64,000 nucleotides of DNA from CBDAKK01 sp965216965 (GCA_965216965.1 CBDCGX010000052.1:1-64000), one strand, 5' to 3'. Positions 1-9,958 are shown, numbered from the stretch's first letter. Translations and numbers: made by a program. Notes: generated by a model not told the origin, from the sequence alone.

Positions 1-599
1 ACAGGAATGACTGCAATAGAATGCAATCAATCAAAACACGCACTCATAATAAGCACCGAAGTTCTCTCTAAAATAATAAATTGGAAAGATCGCTCTACAT
101 GTATATTATTTGGAGACGGAGCAGGTGCAGCTATAATAGAAAAATCCCATACAAACAGTACAAGTGCCATGCTCAGTTGTACGCTCGGAAGTATGCCCGA
201 ACGTTATGAAAGCCTTCTTTCTGGCAATGCACTGATCACTTCTAATTCAAATAAATTTCTTACAATGAATGGCAAAGATATATATACTTTTGCTATTTCA
301 ATACTCCAAAAATAATACAACAACTTGCCCAAAAGGCACATTTGCAACTATCAGATATTGATCTCATTATTCCACACCAAGCAAACTCTCGTATTATTTA
401 TTCTGCAGCACGAAAACTTGGTATTGCAAAAGAGAAGTTCTTTGTTAATATAGATAAATATGCAAACACTTCTGCCGCCTCAATTCCTATTGCTATATCA
501 GAAGCTATAGAAAAAAATCTTATTAAAAGAAACAGTCTTATTGCAATTGTAGGATTTGGTGCAGGACTTACATATGGAGGAATGTTATTAAAATGGTAA
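1..599 (+). pseudogene. fabH: 3-oxoacyl-ACP synthase III (FabH), 5'-partial and frameshifted
   Basis: C-terminal part of a KAS III enzyme, which condenses acetyl-CoA with malonyl-ACP to start fatty-acid synthesis. The window edge removes the N-terminus with the active-site Cys. The visible part has the FGDGAGAAII segment, then the catalytic His in PHQANSRI and the catalytic Asn in NTSAAS, and a glycine-rich end (GFGAGLTYGG). The first part is read in one frame to the stop at about 313. The rest is read in another frame (IIQQLAQKAHLQLSD continues across), so one A is missing from the A5 run at 308-312. The stop overlaps the galE start (ATGGTAA), implying one operon. Family assignment is firm. 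Whether the break is real or a sequencing error cannot be told here. Confidence 0.85.
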
Positions 600-1587
600 C
601 TAATGTTAAAAAAATACTTGTAATTGGTGGAGCAGGATATATAGGGGCTCATGTAGTAAAGACTCTTCTTGCACATAAAAAGAAAGTAGCTGTATACGAT
701 AACTTTTCTACTGGAAAGGAAGAACATATCAAAAAAGAGGCAACAGTTTATAAGGGATCTATTCTCAATAAAACCCTCTTAAAAAGGCTTTCACAGAATT
801 TTCGCCCGACGCCATAGTACATCTTGCAGCAGAAAAATCGGTAAGTAAATCCATGATTGATGCTAATTCATATTCTGACACAAACATAATAGGGACTATA
901 CATGTTCTCAAATGTATGGTAGAGTGTGGTATAAATATCTTAGTGTTTTCATCATCCGCTGCCGTATACGGCACTCCAATATACACTCCGCTTGATGAAA
1001 ACCATCCTACCCAACCCATTAATTATTACGGTGAAACAAAACTAATAATGGAAAAAATAATGAAGTGGTATTCTGCTATATATAAAATAAAATTTTCTGC
1101 CCTTCGTTATTTTAATGCTGCAGGACATACTCCCGATACCGATATAACAATAATAGAAAAGAATCCTCAGAACCTCTTCCTGTAGTACTAGAAACAGCAC
1201 TAGGAAAACGGAAATTATTATCAATATTTGGAAAAAAACACAAGACTAAAGACGGTACTTGTATTAGAGATTATATCCATGTATCTGATTTAGCTGAAGC
1301 ACACCTCAAAGCCATAGAATATCTACAACAAAAGAAACATCCTTCAGTCACTCTAAACTTGGGCACAGGAAAAGGATTTTCTGTGAAAGAAGTGTATGAT
1401 ATTGCTTGCTCTGTTACCAAAAAAGATATCCCCATGAAATATATTGGTGCACGAGATGGCGATCCTTCAGAACTTTTGTGCAAAATCAACAAAAGCTCAA
1501 AGAATACTTAAATGGAAACCAAGATATACAAATATAGCCGACATGATTTCTCATGCATGGGCGGCATATGTGAGAGCAAAGCTATAA
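593..1587 (+). pseudogene. galE: UDP-glucose 4-epimerase (GalE) with three frameshifts
   Basis: Extended short-chain dehydrogenase that interconverts UDP-glucose and UDP-galactose (UDP-hexose supply for glycans). The N-terminus carries the NAD site GGAGYIGAHVV. Then come VHLAAEKSV, FSSSAAVYG, the catalytic YYGETK (Tyr/Lys), LRYFNAAG, the GalE signature DGTCIRDYIHVSDLA and LNLGTGKGFSV, ending in KWKPRYTNIADMI. The reading frame changes at the A5 run 781-785 (one A short), at the A4 run 1157-1160 (one A short) and at the T4 run 1474-1477 (one T extra). With these corrected the protein is full length (about 331 residues). It overlaps the fabH stop by a few bases. Confidence 0.85.
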
Positions 1588-1813
1588 GCCAACATCTTGA
1601 CCTTCAACGTCCTCCTTTGTTTTTATCTTTTTTAAATTTATCTCGAAAATGTGGGCATGCTATTCCCGAAACTTCATAGACAATTTCTGAAGGCATCTTT
1701 CTACTTTTAAAACCAAATAAGCTGCACTCTCTTGATTTTGAGGCATCCCAGCTTGTTCTAAAGAACACACAACAAAGACAATTACGATAAGATGATGATA
1801 ATTCTTTGGACAT
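1582..1813 (-). pseudogene. Possible decayed small lipoprotein or exported protein
   Basis: This is the only thing seen in the 384-base gap between galE and the aminotransferase. From an ATG at 1813, a one-base shift after four codons gives a hydrophobic stretch LIVIVFVVCSLEQ, which looks like a signal peptide with a Cys. A hydrophilic helix-rich segment (YLVLKVERCLQKLSMKF) follows, then an in-frame TAG and a further lysine-rich tail ending at 1582 inside the galE end. No clear ribosome site was found. It may be a remnant of a small lipoprotein gene or chance. No function is assigned. Confidence 0.2.
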
Positions 1814-1971
1814 ATACTTTTATTGTCTAAGAAAAAGTCCTTATTTTTATACTTATTTTTCGACTTATTTAGTATACTAAATAATAAAAGTATATACAAA
1901 TTCAAAAAAGAAAACATTATGTTTATAGAATAGACGCTATAATTATTTTTTATCATATTAAAGGATATATT

Positions 1972-3282
1972 ATGAACAAAAGATATGAAAATATCAATAA
2001 AATATTAGATACTCATGTGGCTGGAGCATTACTTTCAAAAAAGGGGAGAAATATGTATTTTCCCACTGGTATTGTATGGCAAGCAGAGCAATCAGCAACA
2101 GCAAAAATAAAAGCAACTGCTGGTATGGCCTTTGAAAAAGGAAGCCCCATAGCACTTAAAAGCATGCAAAAACTTTTCCCTTCTCTTACCCCAAAAGATG
2201 TTGTTGCATATGCTCCCGTTGCAGGGATACCAGAGCTAAGAACACTTTGGAAAGAACATATAAAAGAAACAAACCCTTCTATTGCTATAAAAAACATAAC
2301 CCTTCCCATTACTACATGTGGACTCACACATGGAATTAGCACCCTTCTTTCTTGTATGCTCGAAAAAAACCAAGCACTGATAACACCAGATATGTATTGG
2401 GAAAATTATTCTCATATGGTAGAAACTTTTATTGGAGGAAAAATAAAAACATTTCCTATGTTCTCTTCCCTTACATCACTTCCAAAATTCAACACAGCTG
2501 GACTTAAAACAGTTATGAAAAAAGTTGCCTCACAATATAAAAAAGTTGTTTTACTTCTTAATTTTCCTAATAATCCAACAGGATATAGTTGCACCACCGA
2601 TGTAGTAAAAGAAATAAAACAGTCCGTGCTTTCTATTGCCGAAAAGAATATCCCAGTCCTTATACTATGCGATGATGCTTATTTTGGATTGTTCTATGAA
2701 GAAAATGTATATAAAGAATCCTTATTTTCTATTTTCTCTCGTCTTCATAAAAAAGTCCTCGCTGTTAAGATTGATGGTGCTACAAAAGAACTTTTATCGT
2801 GGGGGTTGCGAGTTGGTTTTATAACTTTTGGATGTAAAGAATTTCCACAAAATGTAAAGAACGCACTTGAAGAAAAAATAAAAGGATTTCTAAGAGCAAG
2901 TACTACAAGCTCCCCTCGTATATCACAAACATTAGTAATAAACGCCCTAGCTTCAAAAACTCTTTCTAAAAACATCCATACTATTTTCTTAAGCATGAAG
3001 CGAAAATATGAAGCAACAAAACAGGCAATTAAGATTGCAGAAAAAAAATATCCTAAAAGCGGACTTCAACCTTATCCTTTTAATTCTGGATACTTTGTAT
3101 CTTTTAAATGTAATAAGGCTCACCAAGAAACTATCCGAAAAAGCCTCCTAAAAAAAGAAAGCATTGCTCTCATTGCACTTGATAATGCGTTGCGATTCAC
3201 TTTTTCAGTTATAGAAGCCCCCTTAATTCCGACCATAATTGAGCTTCTGTATAAAGAAGCTCAATTACTCCAAAACAAATAA
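1972..3282 (+). CDS. Class I/II aminotransferase (aromatic/aspartate type)
   Basis: A 436-residue PLP-dependent fold-type I aminotransferase that moves an amino group between an amino acid and a 2-oxo acid in the cytoplasm. Visible family marks are NFPNNPTGY (cofactor and substrate-carboxylate region), CDDAYFGLFYE (Asp contacting the PLP ring nitrogen, then Tyr) and DGATKELLSWGLRVGF (Schiff-base Lys in GATKE, then the phosphate-binding Arg). The FPTGIVWQAEQS segment near the N-terminus replaces the usual start of simple AspAT proteins and suggests an aromatic or broad-range transaminase. Substrate cannot be fixed by reading. It starts with ATG 7 nt after AAAGGA and stands between galE and a lipoprotein gene. 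Confidence 0.8.
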   Translation: MNKRYENINKILDTHVAGALLSKKGRNMYFPTGIVWQAEQSATAKIKATAGMAFEKGSPIALKSMQKLFPSLTPKDVVAYAPVAGIPELRTLWKEHIKETNPSIAIKNITLPITTCGLTHGISTLLSCMLEKNQALITPDMYWENYSHMVETFIGGKIKTFPMFSSLTSLPKFNTAGLKTVMKKVASQYKKVVLLLNFPNNPTGYSCTTDVVKEIKQSVLSIAEKNIPVLILCDDAYFGLFYEENVYKESLFSIFSRLHKKVLAVKIDGATKELLSWGLRVGFITFGCKEFPQNVKNALEEKIKGFLRASTTSSPRISQTLVINALASKTLSKNIHTIFLSMKRKYEATKQAIKIAEKKYPKSGLQPYPFNSGYFVSFKCNKAHQETIRKSLLKKESIALIALDNALRFTFSVIEAPLIPTIIELLYKEAQLLQNK

Positions 3283-3294
3283 ACTTCCACATTA

Positions 3295-4326
3295 GTGAAT
3301 AATGCATTTATGCGTAGTAAATTAATACCATACTCACTCGTTTTTATTTTATTTTTCCTAGGATGTACACACCCCACCTCAATAACAGTAGCCAGTAACA
3401 TCCCAGAATCTATTTTTCTAGTAAATATGTATAACACAAATAATATAAACAAACAAATATACTTTCTCACAATTGATAACCCATATGATCAATTAGAGAA
3501 ATTCCCCTTAAGTACAGATGTAATTATAAGCGATATTCTGCCAACCGAAGATCAGATCAATTTATTCTCGAAAAAGATTATAAGCTATTCCTTTCTTAAA
3601 AAGAAAAACCCCTTTAGAACCTCAATTCTTGCTGCCTTTTCTATTCCACTCATAGTAACAAAAAAAACATCATCACAGGACACATTACCCTTACCCTCCC
3701 CCAGAATTTCCCTTAATGAACTAAGCACACTTATTTCTCAGTCCTTAAACGCTTCTAAAAAACCTCCATTATGGATTCCCTTTTTTACCGCATCTAAAAA
3801 AAGCATATATGATGTTTTTATCTCCGAAGATAAATATAAGAAATGGATATCTAACACAATACCTAATTGGAATGTATTTGACCACGTACTAAATACTAAC
3901 TATAAAAACACCCCAATAAGAGCTATACTCTTAAGCGATGATATCGCTTATACATATATACCTTCTCACATTCTTTTTTCACAGCCCCAAGATGTTATAA
4001 AAGATCTTACCATAGCACTTCTTACAAACAATGATGGTACCATAGCAATGGTAGACCCCGTGTTTATAAGCATACCAAAAATAAACACAACACCCGCACT
4101 AGCAAGAAAATTCATACAATGGATGCAAAATAAGAAATCACATGCTAAGCTACTTTCATCCAAAGAAAGTTTCAACGAATATTCAGCAACAAGAACCTTC
4201 TTAGGAAGGAGTTTTTCTATATTTTCTGATCTCAGCGCAGAATACTTACTGCCCTATAATAAATGGTTATTTCAATACAGCCCTGCATATTCAGATATCA
4301 TGTATCGCAATAAGAGTGTATTCTAA
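3295..4326 (+). CDS. Lipoprotein of unknown function, possible solute-binding fold
   Basis: 343 residues. The N-terminus has basic residues, a hydrophobic stretch and a lipobox FFLGC (Cys about residue 24), so an exported lipid-anchored protein is expected. The rest is lysine-rich with alternating strands and helices. An early STDVIISDI-like segment and a late region (ARKFIQWMQNKKSHAKLL) recall extracellular solute-binding proteins of ABC transporters, but no signature is decisive. It lies 12 nt after the aminotransferase and probably shares its transcript. The ATG at 3295 has no obvious ribosome site. A second ATG at 3310 keeps the signal peptide and is an alternative start. Confidence 0.6.
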   Translation: MNNAFMRSKLIPYSLVFILFFLGCTHPTSITVASNIPESIFLVNMYNTNNINKQIYFLTIDNPYDQLEKFPLSTDVIISDILPTEDQINLFSKKIISYSFLKKKNPFRTSILAAFSIPLIVTKKTSSQDTLPLPSPRISLNELSTLISQSLNASKKPPLWIPFFTASKKSIYDVFISEDKYKKWISNTIPNWNVFDHVLNTNYKNTPIRAILLSDDIAYTYIPSHILFSQPQDVIKDLTIALLTNNDGTIAMVDPVFISIPKINTTPALARKFIQWMQNKKSHAKLLSSKESFNEYSATRTFLGRSFSIFSDLSAEYLLPYNKWLFQYSPAYSDIMYRNKSVF

Positions 4327-4420
4327 TCATTTTTATCTTGCCATAGTTACACAAAAAAAGCCACATTATTATCCTAACATGCTACTCGCAATGTATTTAA
4401 AATAATTTACTATCCGCATA

Positions 4421-6163
4421 TTAGGGTTTATAAAATACATTATTCTGTATGCCCATGTTGTTTTTAGGATCCAACAAAGTTTTGATTGCACATGTTGCTC
4501 GTATTTCAACTTTACTACTGATATCTTTTATAAATCCTGCTCTTAGTTTTCCTATGCCATGATGATGGCTTATGGAACCTCCAGCTTCTAAAATAGATTT
4601 TCGAATTATCTTTTCTATTTCAGAAAATTTCCTTTCTGGATCTTTTACTCCTTTATATGCCATTCCATGCGTAAAATAAATACATACTCCAGTAGGATAT
4701 ATTTGTGTTATTCTTGCCGAAATAAATGACTTCCCGGGAAATTTATATTTCTTGTGGAGGAACGAAGACACTGCTTCTACCTTATTACACACATCATGGA
4801 TTTTTGACCAAGGAACCGTAGTTTCATATGTTTCTCCAATAATATAATGATCAGCCATAAAATCCCGTATATAGGCAATTGCATATGTAAGCATATATCC
4901 CCGCTCCCCATTTTTTGGACCAGCAAGCATTGCCTTATACTTTTTCACAAGCAAAGAAATTTCTTTATATTGGGCAGAAACTTCTTTCTGTGTGCCTTCA
5001 AACAAAATAGTTGCAACTGTAATTGTATCAAGATCAATTTTTTTTAGACGAAGTACATATGCCTGCAAAGAATGTTTGATTTTAGACATAACCGTCTCTT
5101 TTTTCCTTAGAGACTGACCCAAACGAAACTGAACATTATCTACTAGCCGTATGCTTGCAGGAATGTTTTTTGTTTTTCCAAGGTCATGTAAGAAAGCTAC
5201 GCCATCTTCAAAATTATGAAAAATAATAGATTCATATTTCTTAACGCTGGGTAATGTGAAAATCTTAAGTGTTGCTTTTGTTATAATACCTAAATTTCCT
5301 TCATTCCCAAATAAGAATTTATGTAGAAGCATGCCGCTAGAAACCCTCGGATAATGAGACTTTAGTTCAATGGTATCTTGCGGGCTTATGAGAGAAAAAT
5401 TCTCCACAATGTCTTCAATATTACCATAACGGTTTTTCTTCATGCCACTTGCATTAGTAGCAATCCATCCCCCTACAGTAGAAAACTCTATGCTATCAGG
5501 TTCATGACCCAATGTAAACCCATTCTTGTTAAGAATATTTTCTAAATTAATTCCTGTAATGCCAGCTTCTACGGTAACACACATGTTATGTTTATCAATA
5601 TTAAGCACACGAGAAAGCCTCGTTGTATTGACAATAATAATAGGTCTTTTTTCTTTAGGTGGAAGTTGTAACGCACATGATACGCTTGTTCCTCCACCAT
5701 AAGGTACTATACAAAAATCATTCTTTACTGCAACCCTTAAGATGCTTTTCACATCATTTTCTTTTACACAATACAAAACTCCATCTGCATATCTATCAAA
5801 TCCTTTGCCATAAAGTGCTTTCATTACTTCATCTGCAGTTGTTTGTCCATGACTATGAATTCTTCTATCCTCATCATCAAGAATGAATTGTTTTGCAAAT
5901 CTCCTTCTAAGCATTTTAATCTGATCTTCGGTTAGTCTTGATGGTGGAATTTTACATTTTACCTGTTCACGCTCTTTTTCTTCAAAAGAAGTATTCGTTG
6001 CATTCTCTACAAACGGAATAAAATAAGGCATTTTATATCCACTTATAAGATATCTATTTCCTGTAACTAAAACATTTTTATTTGGATGTAATACAAATTG
6101 AGTATCTTCAAACCCCCATCGATGGTTCCATTTACAAGAAGAAAGTATGAAATTATTTTTCAT
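4421..6163 (-). CDS. Alkylglycerone-phosphate (alkyl-DHAP) synthase-like FAD enzyme
   Basis: About 580 residues, FAD-binding PCMH family. The family reaction exchanges the acyl group of acyl-DHAP for a fatty alcohol, forming the ether bond of ether lipids. Visible marks are the FAD phosphate loop PYGGGTSV (about residues 154-161), GHEPDSIEFSTVGG (about 219 onward), the following NASGMKKNRYGNIEDIV, and near the C-terminus FTHGMAYKG and the histidine-rich SHHHGIGKLR, a hallmark of alkyl-DHAP synthase rather than glycolate oxidase or lactate dehydrogenases. The start is set at ATG 6163 because GGGAGG lies about 9 nt upstream. It overlaps the end of the upstream reductase gene by 11 bases, so the two are translationally coupled. 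No peroxisomal-type signal is expected in a bacterium, and none was looked for. Confidence 0.85.
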   Translation of the reverse strand: MKNNFILSSCKWNHRWGFEDTQFVLHPNKNVLVTGNRYLISGYKMPYFIPFVENATNTSFEEKEREQVKCKIPPSRLTEDQIKMLRRRFAKQFILDDEDRRIHSHGQTTADEVMKALYGKGFDRYADGVLYCVKENDVKSILRVAVKNDFCIVPYGGGTSVSCALQLPPKEKRPIIIVNTTRLSRVLNIDKHNMCVTVEAGITGINLENILNKNGFTLGHEPDSIEFSTVGGWIATNASGMKKNRYGNIEDIVENFSLISPQDTIELKSHYPRVSSGMLLHKFLFGNEGNLGIITKATLKIFTLPSVKKYESIIFHNFEDGVAFLHDLGKTKNIPASIRLVDNVQFRLGQSLRKKETVMSKIKHSLQAYVLRLKKIDLDTITVATILFEGTQKEVSAQYKEISLLVKKYKAMLAGPKNGERGYMLTYAIAYIRDFMADHYIIGETYETTVPWSKIHDVCNKVEAVSSFLHKKYKFPGKSFISARITQIYPTGVCIYFTHGMAYKGVKDPERKFSEIEKIIRKSILEAGGSISHHHGIGKLRAGFIKDISSKVEIRATCAIKTLLDPKNNMGIQNNVFYKP

Positions 6164-7322
6164 TTTTATCATTCCTCCCAAATTTCTTATGAGCTTCTGC
6201 AAATGTATTTGAAACGATAACTGCTAAAAGTGAAACTTCTAAACACATAGAAACTCCTACAATAATTTCTGCAAGTTTTTTTGCAGAATGTTCTCCTTCA
6301 GCACATCCTATTAATTCTAAATTTCGTTTTTGTGAAGGCAATCGCGTTCCTCCTCCCACTGTTCCTATAGTAAGCGATGGCAATCTTACATGGAGAGTAA
6401 TTCCCCCACCCTCCTCGCCAACACAATCTAAATTGCCTAAAGCATTTTCTGCTACACACGCAACATCTTGCCCAGTTGCCATATATACAGCAGTAAGTGC
6501 ATTTGATATATGCAAATGGGCACCTATAACTCCAGTAAAATGGGTAGTCGATTCTCCTGCTCGTAAAAAAGTCAATACATCCTTGCTTGTAACACCGAGA
6601 AGTCTTCTCAGAGTCTTTTCAGAAATATACGCTTCTGCTACTACAGAATGCCCCCTCCCTGATGTCATAGTAAGACGACTCGCCTTCTTATCACAATTAA
6701 ATCCCGATTCTAAAAAATATTGCTCTATAGGAAAGTTCTTTCGTATATATTCACAAGCATATTTTGCAGCAATTGTAACCATATTTTGCCCTGCTGCATT
6801 TCCTGTTTCAAATATCATATCAAGCACAACTGACCTATGTATAACAATGGGATTTACTTCTACAAGCTTACCATATCGTGTAGTTGACTCAGCAATATTT
6901 TTTATTTCTTCGTGATGTTCCTTTGCAAATGCTATAAATTTTGCAATTTCCTTTATGCTTTTTAACAAAAATACTGGAGAACGATTTACCCTTTGTCCCA
7001 AATGATGTACTAATATTCCACCGTTCTCAGCAGTAGCCATCATGCCGCGAGTAAGCGAATATACTAAGGAACCTTCAACCGTGCATACAGGAACAATAAA
7101 ATTCCCCTGTGCATAATCTCCATGCAAACAAAGCGGAGATGCAACTGCCATCGGAATAGTATTAAACCCTACTTGCTGTTCTATAATACCCGAAAGATTC
7201 TCTGGAGCTTCAAATAAAACATTAGAATAATCAATATTTTTATATTTTTTTACCCAATCAATACGTTTTTGTGTGTCAACCGAATTCCATCCACTGGGGG
7301 GGCGCCTAAAAGATTTATCCAT
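6153..7322 (-). CDS. Divergent HMG-CoA reductase-family enzyme
   Basis: 389 residues from the ATG at 7322 (an upstream ATG at 7358 would add 12 hydrophobic residues). The fold is recognised by EQQVGF, IPMAVASPLCL, TVEGSLVYS, CDKKAS, SGRGHSVVAEA, ATGQD, GTVGGGTRLPSQKR and a C-terminal AEAHKK. By alignment in the head to known HMG-CoA reductases the four catalytic residues are kept: Glu83, Lys212, Asp286 and His378. The usual dinucleotide motif DAMGMNM is replaced by TGNAAGQNM (173-181), so cofactor or substrate use may differ. Family enzymes reduce a thioester to an alcohol in two NAD(P)H steps. It is the first gene of a pair with the alkyl-DHAP synthase, which consumes fatty alcohol. A mevalonate-pathway role is the alternative, but no other mevalonate gene is in the window. 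Confidence 0.8.
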   Translation of the reverse strand: MDKSFRRPPSGWNSVDTQKRIDWVKKYKNIDYSNVLFEAPENLSGIIEQQVGFNTIPMAVASPLCLHGDYAQGNFIVPVCTVEGSLVYSLTRGMMATAENGGILVHHLGQRVNRSPVFLLKSIKEIAKFIAFAKEHHEEIKNIAESTTRYGKLVEVNPIVIHRSVVLDMIFETGNAAGQNMVTIAAKYACEYIRKNFPIEQYFLESGFNCDKKASRLTMTSGRGHSVVAEAYISEKTLRRLLGVTSKDVLTFLRAGESTTHFTGVIGAHLHISNALTAVYMATGQDVACVAENALGNLDCVGEEGGGITLHVRLPSLTIGTVGGGTRLPSQKRNLELIGCAEGEHSAKKLAEIIVGVSMCLEVSLLAVIVSNTFAEAHKKFGRNDKNEK

Positions 7323-7415
7323 ATTACCTATGATAACAAAAATAAAAATATATTGCACTACTTAAGTTGTAGCTTTATCGTATATTAACAACTCCATAGT
7401 AGGCATGTATCAAGA

Positions 7416-8450
7416 TTATGTGTCTGAAGACGTTGTATTCTTAATAGAAGCTGTAATTTTCTTATTGTTTTCTTTATTCCATATTTTACCATCACTTGAA
7501 GATAGTATAATATTTGTATACCCTTTATTATATCCACCTACAATCCATATTTTGTCATCAAAAACAACAGAAGAATGGGATATCCCATACCGTGCTGAAA
7601 TATTCATGTTAACAGATTCTTGCTGCCATTTTTTTCCATCAATTGAAGACCATATATCATCTCCCTTACTATCCCAATCTACACCACCGATTATCCATAT
7701 TCTATCACGAAATATAACGCTCGTATGAAACCCTCTTGGAGAAAATGGAGCTTTTATTACTTCCAATATCCATTTTTTTCCATCAATTGAAGACCATATA
7801 TCATTTTTTCGTGATCCGTCTACTCCACCAATAAGCCAAAGTTTATTCTTAAAAAAGGTAATCGTTTGCCCTCCACGAGGACTAAACTGTGCATTAGCAG
7901 TTACTTGATTCCACTTTTTTCCATTATTAGACGACCACACATCATTTCTATACCCACTATCATCATATCCTCCAACAACCCATAGTTTATTTTTAAATAC
8001 AACTACGCTCTGATACCCTCGAGCAGAAAACCCTGCATTTCTCGTTTCTTCTTGCCATATTTTTCCATTATTAGACGACCACACATCATTTTGTTTTTTA
8101 GTATTATTTCCAGCTATTACCCATAACTTGTTTTTAAAAACAACTGCTCCATACACCTTTCTCGCAGGAAATTCTCTTGTAACTTTTTTCTGAAACCATA
8201 ACTTTCCGTTAGGAGAGTACCAAATATCATTCTTATACTCAAAATCATCTGCCCCACCCACTAGCAAAATAGTATTGTTAAATACAATAGTAGAATATCC
8301 TCTTAGTACTGGTAAAGAAAATTCTTCTTGAGGAACCTGAATATTTGTAGTAACATGTAGTTCTGATTCGGTAGACTTACACGAAAGAATAAGTCCTCCT
8401 ATAAAAAGAAAACAAAAATATATTTTAATATTATTTGTAGAAACTCTCAT
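7416..8450 (-). CDS. Kelch-like beta-propeller lipoprotein
   Basis: About 344 residues from ATG 8450, chosen because it begins a normal signal peptide (MRVSTNNIKIYFCFLF..) with lipobox LILSC. A longer frame to 8528 would run into mnmE. After the signal come six repeats of about 46-50 residues, each with a hydrophobic strand ending GG (VVFKNKLWVVGGYDD), then NDVWSSNNGKKW and an F/S-A/P-R turn. This is the kelch pattern of a six-bladed beta-propeller. It should be lipid-anchored outside the inner membrane and bind proteins or glycans. No catalytic residues are evident. The partner is unknown. Confidence 0.85.
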   Translation of the reverse strand: MRVSTNNIKIYFCFLFIGGLILSCKSTESELHVTTNIQVPQEEFSLPVLRGYSTIVFNNTILLVGGADDFEYKNDIWYSPNGKLWFQKKVTREFPARKVYGAVVFKNKLWVIAGNNTKKQNDVWSSNNGKIWQEETRNAGFSARGYQSVVVFKNKLWVVGGYDDSGYRNDVWSSNNGKKWNQVTANAQFSPRGGQTITFFKNKLWLIGGVDGSRKNDIWSSIDGKKWILEVIKAPFSPRGFHTSVIFRDRIWIIGGVDWDSKGDDIWSSIDGKKWQQESVNMNISARYGISHSSVVFDDKIWIVGGYNKGYTNIILSSSDGKIWNKENNKKITASIKNTTSSDT

Positions 8451-8496
8451 ACCATTATATATAATCGGCACATTTTTATAGTACATTGAGAAATAC

Positions 8497-9958
8497 TTAC
8501 TTTCCCACACAAAAAGAGCTAAAAACAACCCCCAAAATATCTTCCGAGCTTATGTAGCCTGTAATCGCTCCTAATTCTTTAAGAGCTATATCAACATCAA
8601 GACTTATCATATCTGCATGAACATTCTGTTCTATGCCATTTTTAGCATGTAATAATGCATTCTTGCATGCTTCAAGATGCCTTTTTTGCCTAAGAGAACT
8701 TATCACTACCTGGTCTGTTTTAGGGAAAAGTATACCATGTGTTATTTTTTTATAAAGTGCCTCTTGTAAACCATCTATGTTTATATATTTTTTTGCACTC
8801 ACACAGACTGTCTTGAAACATTTTTGTTGTACATAAGATGGAACATTAGAACTATCTCTAGGAGCTTCGGAGTCAATTATATCTATCTTGTTTTTTACAA
8901 GTATTATATGTGATGTATCTATAATGTTATGTAAAGATTCATATAACAATGCAAACGTTTTCTGTATCTTGATAAGTCCAACCTTTCTGAGCATCAAAAA
9001 CAAAAAGTATAATATCTGCATTATGCAATAGTGTTTTACTCCGCTTTACTCCTACTTCTTCTACATAAGAACCACCTTCTCTTAACCCAGCAGTATCGTA
9101 CAGCGTAATAGGAATACCTCTATACTGCACCCTGCTTTCTAAAAAATCTCTTGTAGTACCTTCTTGTTCGCTTACTATTGCTCGCTCTTCTTTGAGCAAT
9201 ACATTAAAAAGCGAGCTTTTTCCTACATTTGTTCTTCCCCCCAATACTACAGACGCTCCTTCTTTTTGTAATTTTCCAAGATCATAGCTAGAAATTAATG
9301 GAGTAAGCATGTTTATAACTTTTTTTATGTCATCAGGCGTTACAATTACGCTTTCTTGTATTTCATCATCGGGATAATCAAGGCTTACGGTGTATTTTGC
9401 CACTATATTTGTAATGCTCTGTTTAATTATTTCTATCTTTTGTGTAAGAGATCCCGAAAGCTGTTGGATAGCTTCTGCATGAGTAGCACTACTATGTGCA
9501 TCTATTATGCTATGTATAGCTTCTGCCTGTGTTAAATCTATTTTTCCATTAAGAAATGCACGTTTTGTAAATTCTCCCGGTGGAGCTTCACAAAATCCTA
9601 TAAGATACAATGCATCAAGAATTTTCTCTATACCTACAAGACTTCCATGAATTGACAACTCTGCCATGTCTTCTCCAGTATAGCTGTGCGGTGCTTTATA
9701 AACGATTATAATTGCATCGTCTATACATTCTTTTGTATGAGGATAACGTACGATGCACCGTCGTGCTGTCCATGGCTTTATATTATAAATACCTTGTGCT
9801 TTTTTTGACTGTATACGCAATGTGCATATTTTTGTAAGCAATTGAAGACAATCTACACCACTTATTCTTATTACAGAAAGAGCACTCTTTACATATGGAG
9901 TAGCCAGTGCAACTATGGGATAATCTGCAATATGGTTTAGATCATTATTCGTCTGCAT
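8497..9958 (-). CDS. mnmE: tRNA modification GTPase MnmE, interrupted by one frameshift
   Basis: MnmE works with MnmG to install the carboxymethylaminomethyl group on U34 of tRNAs. The N-terminal folate-binding domain (YPIVALATPYVKSALSVIRISG), the central helices and the G domain are visible: Walker A GRTNVGKSSLFN, G3 DTAGLREG, NKID, and the C-terminal zinc/formate motif FCVGK (usually FCIGK). The frame breaks in the G domain at the run TTTT 8958-8961 (AAAA on the coding strand); one added A gives QDTEKTFALLYESLHNI and a complete protein of about 487 residues. Because mnmE is widely conserved, a read error is the simpler view. The ATG at 9958 has the usual N-terminus a few residues in. Confidence 0.85.

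Noticed and set aside
6164..6202. Longer start of the alkyl-DHAP synthase at 6202
   Set aside because: The GGGAGG ribosome site lies between 6174 and 6180, so translation starts at 6163 and the overlap with the reductase is 11, not 50, bases.
7323..7358. Longer N-terminus of the HMGR-like protein from ATG 7358
   Set aside because: Adds 12 hydrophobic residues not found in the family; the shorter ATG starts the recognisable fold.
7700..8250. DNA repeat array
   Set aside because: The repeated segments are the kelch blades of one protein, with no array spacing.
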